NCBI GenBank assembly: GCA_946006945.1
Contig: CAMFZN010000003.1
Span: 1 to 49,241, forward strand
Source of the DNA: an uncultured Clostridia bacterium
GTDB lineage: Bacteria > Bacillota > Clostridia > Peptostreptococcales > Anaerovoracaceae
Length of the DNA: 49,241 bases
Reading direction: 5' to 3'
How positions within the stretch are numbered: position 1 is the stretch's first letter; every line of letters begins with the position of its first letter. The notes under the pieces are model-generated. The model ran no database searches. It had not been told where the DNA came from and was given only the letters and a program-made list of their open reading frames with translations. Of the stretch, positions 39,392 to 49,241 are shown one piece after another. The translations under genes and the position numbers were made by a program.

Positions 39392-40821
39392 TGAGCGGAA
39401 TAACAGATTTTCTGATAGAACATAAGAATAGCAACGCAGTATCTTTTCACATGCCGGGACATAAAGGCAGGAGTGAGATATTCACGAAATCGGGTTTTGC
39501 CCCTTGGATCAGCGATATGGTCGGAAACGACATTACGGAGATTCCGGGGGCTGACGCTCTTTTTTGCCCGAGGAGCTCGATAAAGGAAGTTATGGATATG
39601 TATGCTGCGCTCTACGGCGCAAAGCATACTGAGCTTCTGGTCAATGGCTCAAGTGCGGGTGTCATGGCGTCGATACTGTCTGTGGTTCCAAGAGGCGGGA
39701 AGCTGGTGCTTGGAAGAAACTCGCATCACTCGGCATACAGCGCGATGAGACTTGGAGGAATACGGCCTTGCTACCTGAGACCTCAGATAAGCCGCAAATA
39801 TGGACTGCTTGGTGCTGTTTTGCCCGAGGAGGTAGACAACGTCCTTTCGCTAAACCCTGATGCCAGAGCAGTGCTTATCACAAGTCCGAACTACTACGGC
39901 GTGCTGTCGGATATTGAGGCAATCGCAGCTGTGTGCAGGCATCACAAGGCGATTCTTATCGTGGATCAGGCTCACGGCGCACATCTTAAGTTCTTCGATG
40001 ATACAAGGACTCCGGATGAGGCAGGGTATATAAGATACTCTGCGGCAGAAAATCAGAAGGCTGACATAGTTATCAACAGCACACATAAGACGCTTCTGTC
40101 GTTCACTGGCTCCGGAATACTGAATGTGATGAGCGATAGGGTTGATGTTCAGAAGCTGGCTGATAATCTAAGAATGCTCCAGACCACAAGCCCGTCGTAC
40201 ATTCTTATGAGCAGTCTGGATGTTAACTGCCGAATAATGAGCAGATGGGGGAGTGAAATCATTTCGGACTGGGCAGAGGATCTGAAATACTTCTATAGAA
40301 GAGCGCACGGAATGAAAGGGCTGACAGTGGTAAGAGGCGCAGAGCTTGATGCGACAAAGATCAACATAAGCCTGTCAGAATTCGGCATAAATGGAAGCCG
40401 GCTGGACAAGGAGCTTAGGTACAACGGGATATTCTCTGAGATGGTTCACGGGGATTACGTTATGCTCATGACAGGAGCAGGAAACAGACGAGAGGACTAT
40501 GTCAGACTGATAAAGGCTATTGAAAGAATAATTGAAGCATATGGGGTTGAGAGTGCAAAACCGTCGCCGCTTGCGACAATCCCGGATTTCGTGCTTGAGC
40601 CGGCAGCTCTTCCGGAGGAGAAGGAGCTTGTGCCGCTATATAGAGCAGAGGGCAGAATACTGCATGAACCGATAATTACATATCCGCCGGGATCTCCGAT
40701 TGCCTGTCCGGGAGAGAGGCTGTCATACGATGTGATAGCATATATCTCCGAGGCGATTGCACACGGCGATACGATGTCGGGCGTTGATGATGAGGGCATG
40801 ATATGGGTAGGTGCCCGTTAA
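39391..40821 (+). CDS. Orn/Lys/Arg decarboxylase family PLP enzyme
   Basis: SFHMPGHKGR, NGSSAGVMASI, LIVDQAHGAHLKF, DIVINSTHKTLLSFTGSGIL; PPGSPIACPGE in C-terminal domain. Confidence 0.88.
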
Positions 40822-40930
40822 AATTTGTTAAATAGTAAATTAGTGAACTTTTTGTGAAGGATTTGTAGTATAATGCTCGATGTATGGTTATGTATATTAA
40901 GAAAAACAGAAAGGAAGGTTTCTAGTAGGA

Positions 40931-42244
40931 ATGAGTCATGGTAGACATTTACCTAGCATCCATGTACCGCATCACAAGAATACTGCCGGTCGAGAGACTG
41001 AGGTGATGCCAATTCCTGACGTTGTTAAGATCTGTATGTCACAGAGCATCGGAGCACCTTGCAAGCCACTCGTCGAGAAGGGTGACTACGTAAAGGTTGG
41101 ACAGAGAATCGGTGATACAGATGCTTTTGTCAGCGCACCGGTACACTCAAGCGTATCGGGAACTGTAACTGACATCGTTCAGGTTCGTGGATCAATGGGT
41201 GGTTTTGAGACACTTATTGTTATCGAAACAGATAAGAAGCAGGAAGTAAGCGAGGAGGTAAAGGTACCTTCAGTTGATAGCTTCGAGGATTTCGTAAAGG
41301 CTGTAAGAGACTGCGGTCTTGTAGGTCTTGGAGGAGCATCTTTCCCAACACATATCAAGCTTAACCCTAAGAACCTCGAGGAGGTTGACACTCTTATCGT
41401 TAACGCTGCAGAGTGTGAGCCATTCATCACTGGCGATAACAGAGAGATGGTTGAGGACGGACAGGATGTTCTTGACGGAATGAAGCTCATCATGAAGTAT
41501 CTCGATCTCAAGGTTGGATATATTGCTGTTGAGTCAAACAAGCCGGACGCTATCGAGAACCTTAAGAGACTTATTGAGCAGAACGGATATGATGACATCA
41601 AGATTCATATCATGCCATCAAGCTATCCAAAGGGAGCAGAGCGTGTAATGGTATACGAGGTTACAGGCAAGGTAATGAACGCAGGAGTTCTTCCGGCACA
41701 GCTCGGAATCATCCTCGACAACGTTACTACAGTAGGTATCCTCGGCAACTACTTCAGAACAGGAATGCCTCTTACAAGAAGAAGAGTTACTGTTGACGGA
41801 GACGCTGTTGCTGATCCTAAGAACGTTTTCGCACCTATCGGTACCCAGATTGCAGACGTAGTTGAGTTCTGCGGCGGATACAAGAAGGAGCCAAGAAAGA
41901 TTGTAATGGGCGGACCTATGATGGGTCGTGCAACTAAGTCAGATGAGTCTGTAACAATGAAGAACACAGGTTCACTTCTCTGCTTCAGCAAGGAGATCGC
42001 TGAGGTTAAGGAGGAGACAGGCTGCATCAACTGCGGAAGATGTATGAGAGCTTGTCCATTCGGACTCGTTCCTGTTATCTATGCAGAGGCTTATGCTCGT
42101 AAGGACGTAGAGAGACTTAACAGATTCAATGTTATGCAGTGCATGGAGTGCGGAAGCTGCAGCTTCATCTGCCCTGCAAGAAGACCTCTCTCATTCACTA
42201 ACAAGCTAGCTAAGGGAATGGTAAAGGAGGCATCAGCGAAGTAA
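40931..42244 (+). CDS. rnfC: Rnf electron transport complex subunit C
   Basis: HHKNTAGRETEVMPIPD; GLGGASFPTHIKL; two CxxCxxCxxxCP clusters; first gene of an rnfCDGEAB operon. Confidence 0.95.
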   Translation: MSHGRHLPSIHVPHHKNTAGRETEVMPIPDVVKICMSQSIGAPCKPLVEKGDYVKVGQRIGDTDAFVSAPVHSSVSGTVTDIVQVRGSMGGFETLIVIETDKKQEVSEEVKVPSVDSFEDFVKAVRDCGLVGLGGASFPTHIKLNPKNLEEVDTLIVNAAECEPFITGDNREMVEDGQDVLDGMKLIMKYLDLKVGYIAVESNKPDAIENLKRLIEQNGYDDIKIHIMPSSYPKGAERVMVYEVTGKVMNAGVLPAQLGIILDNVTTVGILGNYFRTGMPLTRRRVTVDGDAVADPKNVFAPIGTQIADVVEFCGGYKKEPRKIVMGGPMMGRATKSDESVTMKNTGSLLCFSKEIAEVKEETGCINCGRCMRACPFGLVPVIYAEAYARKDVERLNRFNVMQCMECGSCSFICPARRPLSFTNKLAKGMVKEASAK

Positions 42245-42245
42245 T

Positions 42246-43208
42246 ATGGATAAGAAATTTCATACTAATCTGATAGTATCCTCTGCTCCGCACATTGTAA
42301 CGGATGCGGATACTACCAAGCTTATGGGAACTGTGCTTCTCGCACTTGCACCATCACTTGTTGCATCAACATACATCTTCGGAATGAGAGTAATCCTTCT
42401 CACTGCAGTATGTGTTGTTGCTTCAGTTGGATTCGAGTGGATTTACAACCAGATCATGCACAGAAAGCAGACTGTTGGAGACCTTTCAGCAGCACTTACA
42501 GGTGTTCTGATTGCATTCAACGTACCATCCAACTTCCCAATCTGGATGGCAATCATAGGCTGCTTCTTCGCAATCATCATCGTAAAGCAGCTTTATGGAG
42601 GAATTGGAAAGAACTTTGTTAACCCTGCTATCACAGCAAGAATCTTCCTTTTCATTTCTTTCGCAAGCGCAATGTCAACATGGCCTCTGCCTAAGATGCA
42701 GCAGACTGCCGACGCTGTAACAGGGGCTACTCCTCTAGGAGTTCTCGCTGAGTCAGGTGAGGCAACTACATCACTCAGAGACATGTTCTTTGGATTCACA
42801 GGCGGATCAACAGGAGAGGTATGTGCAGCAGCACTTCTTCTCGGCGGAATCTTCCTTATCGTTAAGAAGGTTATTTCACCTGTAATCCCAGCTACATTCA
42901 TCGGAACTGTATTTGTGATCGCTCTCATCTACACTCAGAGCTTCACAATGGCACTCTGGCACGTATGTGCAGGTGGAGTAATGCTCGGAGCATTCTTCAT
43001 GGCTACAGACTATGTAACTTCACCTAAGATGGTATCAGGACAGATTATCTTCGGTATCGGATGCGGAATTATTACAATGGTAATCAGACTCTTCGGTTCA
43101 TATCCTGAGGGAGTATCATTCTCAATTCTTCTTATGAACATCTGCACACCGCTGATTAACAACCTGTCATATAAATTATATTGTGGAGGTGGCAAGAATG
43201 AAAAATAA
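42246..43208 (+). CDS. rnfD: Rnf complex subunit D
   Basis: Polytopic protein with TGATPLG motif; operon position. Confidence 0.95.
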   Translation: MDKKFHTNLIVSSAPHIVTDADTTKLMGTVLLALAPSLVASTYIFGMRVILLTAVCVVASVGFEWIYNQIMHRKQTVGDLSAALTGVLIAFNVPSNFPIWMAIIGCFFAIIIVKQLYGGIGKNFVNPAITARIFLFISFASAMSTWPLPKMQQTADAVTGATPLGVLAESGEATTSLRDMFFGFTGGSTGEVCAAALLLGGIFLIVKKVISPVIPATFIGTVFVIALIYTQSFTMALWHVCAGGVMLGAFFMATDYVTSPKMVSGQIIFGIGCGIITMVIRLFGSYPEGVSFSILLMNICTPLINNLSYKLYCGGGKNEK

Positions 43209-43794
43209 CGATAACGCTTACCACAATTTCGTAAAGCCGATTGTAGTTCTCGTAGCTATCTGCTTCGTAGTTACTTTCGCGCTTGCATATGTATACGGAA
43301 TCACAGCTCCAATCATTGCAGAGAACACTGCAAAGGCTGCTAACGAGGCAAGAACAGAGCTTCTTGCTGACGCAAAGGGAGCATTCACAATGTACGCTGA
43401 CGAGAACAGCAACACTGATAAGCTCGTTGTTCTCGAGGAGAAGAAGGTATATGCAACTGACTGCTACACTGCTGATAACGGAAGCGGAATGGTAGTAACA
43501 GTTAAGTCAAACTCATACGGCGGACTTCTTACAGCTATGATCGGTATCGACAAGGATGGAGCAGTAACTGCAGTTAAGGTAACAGCTCACTCTGATACAC
43601 CTGGTGTAGGAACAAAGGCTCAGGAGCCTGGTCACCTTGCTCAGTACAAGGGCTACAATGCAATAGGAAATGTTGAGATTAAGGCAGATCCTGCAATTAA
43701 CCACGTATCAGGAGCTTCAATCTCATCAGGAGCTATTCACAAGGCTGTATGCTGTGCGCTCGAACAGTTTAAGGCAAATGGAGGTGTAAACTAA
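43198..43794 (+). CDS. rnfG: Rnf complex subunit G (FMN-binding)
   Basis: Single N-terminal TM; SGASISSGAIHKAV flavinylation motif; start ATG at 43198 preferred over the track start 43183. Confidence 0.94.
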   Translation: MKNNDNAYHNFVKPIVVLVAICFVVTFALAYVYGITAPIIAENTAKAANEARTELLADAKGAFTMYADENSNTDKLVVLEEKKVYATDCYTADNGSGMVVTVKSNSYGGLLTAMIGIDKDGAVTAVKVTAHSDTPGVGTKAQEPGHLAQYKGYNAIGNVEIKADPAINHVSGASISSGAIHKAVCCALEQFKANGGVN

Positions 43795-44495
43795 TGGAAA
43801 ACAAGACAAGCAAGCTCTCCATTCTGCTTAATGGAATCATCAAGGAGAACCCTGTACTCGTTCTCCTGCTCGGAACATGTCCTGCACTTGCAACTTCATC
43901 ATCTGTTGCCAACGGTATCGGAATGGGTCTTTCAGCAACTGCAGTACTCATCTGTTCAAACATGGTAATTTCATTACTTCGTAATGTAATTCCGGACAAG
44001 GTTAGAATTCCTTGCTACATCGTAATCATTGCCGGATTCGTAACTGTTGTACAGTTCGTTCTTCAGGCATATGTACCATCACTGTATGCATCACTAGGTC
44101 TCTTTATTCCGCTGATCGTAGTTAACTGCGTAATCCTCGGAAGAGCAGAGGCATTCGCTAACAAGAATACTGTAATCGATTCTGCTTTTGACGGTATCGG
44201 TATCGGTCTTGGATTCACACTTGCACTCGGTGCTATGGGTCTTATCAGAGAGCTCTTCGGAGCCGGAACTATTCTCGGATTCACAATCATCCCTGAGCAG
44301 TTCACAGTATCATTCTTTGGTCTTGCACCTGGCGGATTCTTCGTATATGGAATCCTTATCGCACTTCTTAATGCGGCAACAAAGGGCAAGGCTCTTAAGG
44401 CAAAGAGCTTCAGCTGCGGAGTATGTCCTATGTACAGCTCATGTAACGTAGCAGAGGCAAACGAGGAAATTCTAGAGAAAGGAGCTGCTAAGTAA
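43794..44495 (+). CDS. rnfE: Rnf complex subunit E
   Basis: LLGTCPALATSSSVANGIGMGLSATAVLICSN; operon position. Confidence 0.95.
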   Translation: MENKTSKLSILLNGIIKENPVLVLLLGTCPALATSSSVANGIGMGLSATAVLICSNMVISLLRNVIPDKVRIPCYIVIIAGFVTVVQFVLQAYVPSLYASLGLFIPLIVVNCVILGRAEAFANKNTVIDSAFDGIGIGLGFTLALGAMGLIRELFGAGTILGFTIIPEQFTVSFFGLAPGGFFVYGILIALLNAATKGKALKAKSFSCGVCPMYSSCNVAEANEEILEKGAAK

Positions 44496-45076
44496 TGGTA
44501 AATCTTATCGTAATATTCATGGCCGTTGTTCTCGTTAACAACTTCCTGCTTTCACAGTTCCTTGGAATCTGCTCATTCCTCGGAGTATCAAACAAGCTAA
44601 GCTCATCTGTAGGTATGGGTGGCGCTGTAATCTTCGTAATGTTCATTGCGGAGCTCGTTACATGGCCAATCCAGCAGCTTCTTGACAAGTTCGAGATCGG
44701 ATACCTTCAGACTGTAGTATTCATTCTTGTAATCGCATCACTTGTACAGTTCGTAGAGATGTTCATGAAGAAGTATCTCCCTGCACTCCAGAAGGCGCTC
44801 GGAATCTTCCTTCCGCTTATCACTACTAACTGCGCAATCCTTGGTGCAACAATTAACGCTATTAACTATGGATATACCTATGCTCAGTCAATCGTATACG
44901 CAGTAGGCGCAGGAGTTGGTTACCTTGTAGCTATGGTTCTGTTCGCTGGTGTACGTGAGGAGAAGCTGTGGGATGACAGCCTCGTGCCTACACCTTTCAA
45001 GGGTGTTCCAATGGTACTCATCAGTGCTACAATCCTTTCACTCTCATTCATGGGCTTCACAGGTCTGTTCCAGTAA
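44495..45076 (+). CDS. rnfA: Rnf complex subunit A
   Basis: VNNFLLSQFLGICSFLGVSNKLSSSVGMG; TTNCAILGA. Confidence 0.96.
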   Translation: MVNLIVIFMAVVLVNNFLLSQFLGICSFLGVSNKLSSSVGMGGAVIFVMFIAELVTWPIQQLLDKFEIGYLQTVVFILVIASLVQFVEMFMKKYLPALQKALGIFLPLITTNCAILGATINAINYGYTYAQSIVYAVGAGVGYLVAMVLFAGVREEKLWDDSLVPTPFKGVPMVLISATILSLSFMGFTGLFQ

Positions 45077-45088
45077 GGAGGGAAGCAA

Positions 45089-45991
45089 ATGAGTAATCTA
45101 GTAACACCGGTATTAATGGTTATGGTTGCAGGACTTGTTGCTTCAGCACTTCTTGTAATCGCATCAAAAGTATTCTATGTTCCAGTTGACGAGCGAGTAA
45201 CAGCTATCACAGAGGCGCTTCCTGGTGCTAACTGCGGTGGCTGCGGATTCGCAGGCTGCGGAGATTATGCTAACTCACTTGTAGAGAATCCTGATCTTCC
45301 TTGCAACAAGTGTGCTCCTGGTGGAGCTGCATGTGCAGAGGCAATTGCAAAGATTCTTGGCAAGAGTGCCGGAGCAACTGAGCCACAGGTTGCACAGGTT
45401 ATGTGTAACGGAACTTGCGGAGCTACTACTCCAATTCTTGAGTGGCAGGGACTTCAGTCATGTAAGGGAGCAAAGGGCTTCTTCACAACTCCATCTGCAT
45501 GTATGCAGGGATGTATTGGACTCGGCGACTGCGTTAACGCTTGCCAGTTCGATGCAATCGGAGTAATCGACGGAAGAGCTGTTGTTAACAGAACAAACTG
45601 CGTAGCATGCGGAGCATGCGTTGGAACATGTCCACAGAGCATTATCAAGCTTGTTCCTCTTAAGGCACAGGTTCATGTAATGTGCTCAAATACAGACAAG
45701 GCACCTGTAGCTATGAAGGCATGTAAGAATGCATGTATCGGCTGCGGAAAGTGTGCTAAGGCATGTAACTTTGGAGCAATCACTGTTGAGAACTTCAATG
45801 CAACTATTGATCCTGACAAGTGCAAGAGCTGCGGAATGTGCGTAGTTGAGTGCCCAACAGGAGCTATCAATACTTACAAGGTTCTTACAGCAGCACAGGC
45901 TGAGAAGTTCAAGGCTGCTAACAAGGCTAAGGCTGAGAAGGCAAAGAAGGCTGCAGAGGAAGCAAAGGCTGCTGCTGCAACTGAGGCTTAA
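45089..45991 (+). CDS. rnfB: Rnf complex subunit B (Fe-S protein)
   Basis: LPGANCGGCGFAGCGDYA, CVACGACVGTCPQSIIKL, CKSCGMCVVECPTGAI; Ala/Lys-rich C-terminal tail. Confidence 0.95.
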   Translation: MSNLVTPVLMVMVAGLVASALLVIASKVFYVPVDERVTAITEALPGANCGGCGFAGCGDYANSLVENPDLPCNKCAPGGAACAEAIAKILGKSAGATEPQVAQVMCNGTCGATTPILEWQGLQSCKGAKGFFTTPSACMQGCIGLGDCVNACQFDAIGVIDGRAVVNRTNCVACGACVGTCPQSIIKLVPLKAQVHVMCSNTDKAPVAMKACKNACIGCGKCAKACNFGAITVENFNATIDPDKCKSCGMCVVECPTGAINTYKVLTAAQAEKFKAANKAKAEKAKKAAEEAKAAAATEA

Positions 45992-46032
45992 TCAGAGCCG
46001 TCTCACATAGAGATAATTCTATATGACATGAT

Positions 46033-46056
46033 AAACCTGCGGGCGACCGCAGGTTT
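46033..46056 (+). terminator. Intrinsic terminator after the rnf operon
   Basis: AAACCTGCGG-GCGA-CCGCAGGTTT then TT. Confidence 0.85.
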
Positions 46057-46090
46057 TATTCTGGGATAAAGACTGTGGTATAATAGCGGT

Positions 46091-46468
46091 ATGTTTAAGA
46101 GATTTTTTACGAAGGCTGATATCGTTTTGCTCGTGATACTGGTGGCCGCAGGACTTGCGACATCAGTCTTTTTGGCGTTATCAGGTGATGCAGGATCAAA
46201 GGTAATAATCGAGTCAGACGGAAAGCTATATGCAACCTACAGGCTTGATCAGAACATAAGCGTGGAGGTCAAGTCAAAGAACGGAACAAACACTGTTGTA
46301 ATAGAGAATGGAAGGGTTGATGTTACCCAGGGAAGCTGCAGGAATCAGGTCTGTGTGGAGCATGCGACCATTAGCCGATCAGGAGAATCAATAGTGTGTC
46401 TTCCTAACAGGCTGCTTGTCAAAATAGAAGGAGAAGGAGGTGACGGTCCGGATGTCATCTCGGGATAA
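46091..46468 (+). CDS. NusG domain II-containing protein
   Basis: N-terminal TM, KVIIESDGKLYATYRLDQN, VDVTQGSCRNQVCVEHATISRSGESIVCLPNRLLVKIEG. Confidence 0.88.
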   Translation: MFKRFFTKADIVLLVILVAAGLATSVFLALSGDAGSKVIIESDGKLYATYRLDQNISVEVKSKNGTNTVVIENGRVDVTQGSCRNQVCVEHATISRSGESIVCLPNRLLVKIEGEGGDGPDVISG

Positions 46469-46964
46469 CAGAACAGGAAGAGTGGCGAGGCTGTCGCTTC
46501 TTATCGCTGTAGCAATGATATTCTCATATGTGGAGGCAATAATTCCGTATAACCCGGGAATTCCGGGTATTAAGCTTGGCCTTGCTAATCTTGTCACAGT
46601 GCTGGCCTTGTATCTTATGGGACCTAAAGAGGCTGCAACCGTTAACTTCATAAGAGTCATAATATCCGGACTTCTGTTCAATGGAGCTTTTGCCGCTGTA
46701 TATGCGCTTGCAGGTGCGGCTCTTAGTCTTGCAGGCATGGTGCTTCTTAAGAAAACGGGATTGTTCAGCATAACAGGAGTCAGCATGGCGGGAGGAGTGC
46801 TTCATAATCTTGGACAGCTGATCGTAGCGTCCCTGATTATTGAGGACCTTAAGATGTTTTTCTACTTTCCGGTACTGCTCTTCAGCGGAATAGTTGCGGG
46901 AATTGCGATAGGAATTGCGTCTGCCCTGCTTGAAGACAGACTCAGGAAATCGCTAAGGCTATGA
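46452..46964 (+). CDS. Gx transporter family protein (heptaprenyl diphosphate synthase component I-like)
   Basis: IFSYVEAIIPYNPGIPGIKLGLANLVTVLALYLMGPKEAATVNFIRVIISGLLFN. Confidence 0.88.
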   Translation: MSSRDNRTGRVARLSLLIAVAMIFSYVEAIIPYNPGIPGIKLGLANLVTVLALYLMGPKEAATVNFIRVIISGLLFNGAFAAVYALAGAALSLAGMVLLKKTGLFSITGVSMAGGVLHNLGQLIVASLIIEDLKMFFYFPVLLFSGIVAGIAIGIASALLEDRLRKSLRL

Positions 46965-47004
46965 CGGCAGTCCTGAAGAATTGATTGAATATACGCATAG
47001 AAAA

Positions 47005-47044
47005 TGCAGGTGGGATGAACCCTTACGGCTCATCAGCACCTGCA
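47005..47044 (-). terminator. Hairpin at end of the ECF S-component gene
   Basis: TGCAGGTG / CACCTGCA stem with inner pairing; minus-strand T-tract TTTTC; overlaps the stop codon. Confidence 0.55.
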
Positions 47045-47581
47045 GCGTTTATATCTCATGGAATTCTTAAACTGGGTTCTTGAAAGTGCAGAATATGCAA
47101 GGCAGCAGATAATTGAAGCAATTATTATCTCGATTGCCTTAGGCAGCATGCACGATGCTGCAGCAATCCAGTTGCCGAATATAAGAGTCTCGGATACGAA
47201 GTGACCTGCCATGGATACGACTGTGACTCCGATATAGCCCAGAAGCTCAAATACCGGAATTGAAGAGTGACATGTGCACTCCGTCGGCTTCACCCTGTCG
47301 ATGAAGAAACCGAATACAAGAACACAGAGAAGGTTAATAATGAAGGTTGGAAGAGCCCAGAAGGCATAGCCGCCCATAAGATCTGTAAGAGCTGTTCCAA
47401 CTGCACCTGCGAAGCAGGCATACTTCCTTGGAAGAATCATGGTGCTGAGAAGGAGTGCCGAGAAGCCGAAGTGGACGTAGCACTCGGGTCCTATCGGAAT
47501 CCTTATTAACAATGTACAAAGAAAAACAATGGCCGTCAGCATGGCTGTCAGAACCAGAGTGTTGATGCGTCTGCTGTTCAT
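47033..47581 (-). CDS. ECF transporter S component (HmpT/PdxU-like)
   Basis: LVLTAMLTAIVFLCTLLIRIPIGPECYVHFGFSALLLSTMILPRKYACFAGAVGTALTDLMGGYAFWALPTFIINLL; RBS GGAGG upstream of ATG at 47581. Confidence 0.8.
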   Translation of the reverse strand: MNSRRINTLVLTAMLTAIVFLCTLLIRIPIGPECYVHFGFSALLLSTMILPRKYACFAGAVGTALTDLMGGYAFWALPTFIINLLCVLVFGFFIDRVKPTECTCHSSIPVFELLGYIGVTVVSMAGHFVSETLIFGNWIAAASCMLPKAIEIIIASIICCLAYSALSRTQFKNSMRYKRCRC

Positions 47582-47691
47582 ATGTTAAACCTCCGGGGAT
47601 TTGAAGTGAAATAGGCATTACATTTAGTAACTGTGTATATTATAATACAAGTTAAATGAATAAATAAAGAATACAGATAGGAGAATTAGCC

Positions 47692-49113
47692 TTGAAAAGT
47701 ATTTTGCTTAATCTTGACAGCAGCTCAGACAAGAACCTGTACGAGCAGGTGTATGAGGCGCTAAAGAATGACATAGTATCAGGAAAGCTGGGCAAGGGCA
47801 CGAAGCTCCCATCGCTTCGAAAACTGTCCGCGGACAATGGAATAAGCATTACAACGATTGATACCGCATACAGCCAGCTTCTCGTAGAGGGATATATCGA
47901 AAGCAGACCGAAGTCAGGCTACTATGTACGCGAAAGCATAGAGGAGATTTCCGGAGGAAGTCCGGATTCTGAAGCTGAGGGAATCGAGGCATATCTTGGA
48001 GAGGAGACAAGCCGAAGCGCAAGAATGGCCTCAAGCGACGGCAAGGTCGTTTACGACGAGAAGAGCTTTGATTTCACCAGATGGAAGAGATGCATGAACA
48101 AGGTCTTTAATGACCACTCCAGGCTTCTAAGAACTCCTGCCGATGTAAAGGGAGAGCCGGCATTACGGTATGAGCTGGCAAAACACCTGTATCAGAGTAG
48201 AGGAGTGAAGTGTACGCCGGAGCAGATTATCATCGGAGCGGGAACGCAGCAGCTCATGATACAGCTGACAAGGATTCTTAAGGCAATCGGTGTGGAGAAT
48301 GCTCTGACGGAGAAGCCGGGATATGGGCCTGTCAGAAACATATTTAAGGATGAAGGATTTCCGCTTACAGAGATACCTGTTAACCAGAGCGGAATCATTC
48401 TTGAGAAGCTTCCAAGCAATATCAGAAGTGTAGTATATGTATGTCCGTCTAATCAGTTCCCAAGCGGAGCTGTGATGCCTGCGGCAAGAAGATATGAGCT
48501 TATCAAGTGGGCGAAGGCGAATGACAGTTATGTTCTTGAGGATGATTATGACAGTGAGCTGAGATATTTCGGAAAGCCAATCCCTGCAATGCAGGGAATG
48601 GACAGCGACGGCAGAGTAATCTATCTCGGAGCTTTCTCAAGCACACTTTTCGCTTCAATAAAGATAAGCTACATGGTTCTTCCGGAGGAGCTTATGAAGG
48701 TATTCGAGGAGAGAAAGAGCCTGTATGCTCAGACCTGCTCGAAGGCGGAGCAGCTGTGCCTTTCGCTCTACATGGAGGACGGCTCGTATTACGCTCATAT
48801 AAGAAAGCTTAGAAGACTGTATTCTTCAAAACTTGATATTACGATGGAGCTGTTCAGAAAGCATGGTGAGGGCATCATTGAGGCGGTAAACTCTCAGTCG
48901 GGACTTGCAGTAATGCTGAAGATAAGAAGCCAGCTGCCGGCGGCCGAGCTCTGCAGGATAGCGGAGCAGCTCGGCCTTACGATGAAGGCGGTCGACGACC
49001 TGTGCACCGATGAGGAGAAGGTCGTGTACTTCTATTTCTACATGGTGCCGGAAAGTCTGCTTAAGATAATTGTTAAGATGTTTATCCAGAAGGTGGCGCC
49101 GAGGAAGAGGTAG
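47692..49113 (+). CDS. MocR/PdxR-type GntR-aminotransferase fusion regulator
   Basis: wHTH LYEQVYEALKNDIVSGKLGKGTKLPSLRKLSADNGISITTIDTAYSQLLVEGYIESRPKSGYYV; aminotransferase fold GAGTQQLMIQLTRIL, VYVCPSNQFPSGAVMP, VLEDDYDSELRYFGKPIPAMQGMD; TTG start. Confidence 0.92.
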   Translation: MKSILLNLDSSSDKNLYEQVYEALKNDIVSGKLGKGTKLPSLRKLSADNGISITTIDTAYSQLLVEGYIESRPKSGYYVRESIEEISGGSPDSEAEGIEAYLGEETSRSARMASSDGKVVYDEKSFDFTRWKRCMNKVFNDHSRLLRTPADVKGEPALRYELAKHLYQSRGVKCTPEQIIIGAGTQQLMIQLTRILKAIGVENALTEKPGYGPVRNIFKDEGFPLTEIPVNQSGIILEKLPSNIRSVVYVCPSNQFPSGAVMPAARRYELIKWAKANDSYVLEDDYDSELRYFGKPIPAMQGMDSDGRVIYLGAFSSTLFASIKISYMVLPEELMKVFEERKSLYAQTCSKAEQLCLSLYMEDGSYYAHIRKLRRLYSSKLDITMELFRKHGEGIIEAVNSQSGLAVMLKIRSQLPAAELCRIAEQLGLTMKAVDDLCTDEEKVVYFYFYMVPESLLKIIVKMFIQKVAPRKR

Positions 49114-49139
49114 TCGCGCTTGAAGCGGGACGCGCGAGA

Positions 49140-49217
49140 GGAGGCGCCGGAGCAGAGCTCAGGATTGGAAAGTGCGGAGGCGCCGGGAGGCGCGCCGGGC
49201 AGGTCGAAAGGCGCGCC
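49140..49217. repeat. GC-rich tail with two GGAGGCGCCGG and two GGCGCGCC copies
   Basis: GGAGGCGCCGG at 49140-49150 and 49176-49186; GGCGCGCC at 49189-49196 and 49210-49217. Confidence 0.6.
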
Positions 49218-49241
49218 AAGGGGGCGCGCTAGAGGGAGACG

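Noticed and set aside
40873-40944. Possible leader ORF before rnfC (MLDVWLCILRKTERKVSSRNESW)
   Set aside because: Its ATG overlaps the predicted -10 element (TATAAT 40869-40874), so it would not be on the transcript; no attenuator hairpin follows.

Overview
The window is 49.2 kb of a bacterial chromosome, most likely from an anaerobic Clostridia-type Firmicute (inferred from the gene families and the Rnf operon). It is gene-dense and mostly on the + strand. Contents in order: tRNA-Arg(CCG); gpsA; a methionine ABC transporter operon (metN-metI-metQ); dTDP-sugar genes (RfbB-like, RffA/WecE-like); a low-GC-looking surface-polymer region with three CDP-glycerol glycerophosphotransferase-family genes (one with two transferase domains), a large polytopic membrane protein and two LicD-family genes (the second degenerate); an L,D-transpeptidase; an LCP protein; a TagO/WecA-like transferase; pgi; a FocA/NirC-type transporter; an acyltransferase; rpsF-ssb-rpsR; a cyclodeaminase-family gene; PrsW, DUF4234-like and DUF2752-like membrane proteins; tRNA-Lys(CTT); a giant acidic zinc-ribbon membrane protein; UPF0182; a glutamine synthetase; serS; an Orn/Lys/Arg decarboxylase; a full rnfCDGEAB operon; NusG-domain-II and Gx-transporter genes; an ECF S component; and a divergent MocR/PdxR regulator. 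The most striking observation is a 21-codon ORF absent from the supplied track (1309-1374), encoding MSRSMMMMEMGMMGMCMCAAS (10 Met of 21). It lies between a strong promoter and a strong intrinsic terminator just upstream of metNIQ. A competing antiterminator pairing starts 4 nt after the ORF stop codon. This looks like a ribosome-mediated transcription attenuator that senses methionine (Met-tRNA) supply. No CRISPR array, transposase or prophage was found.
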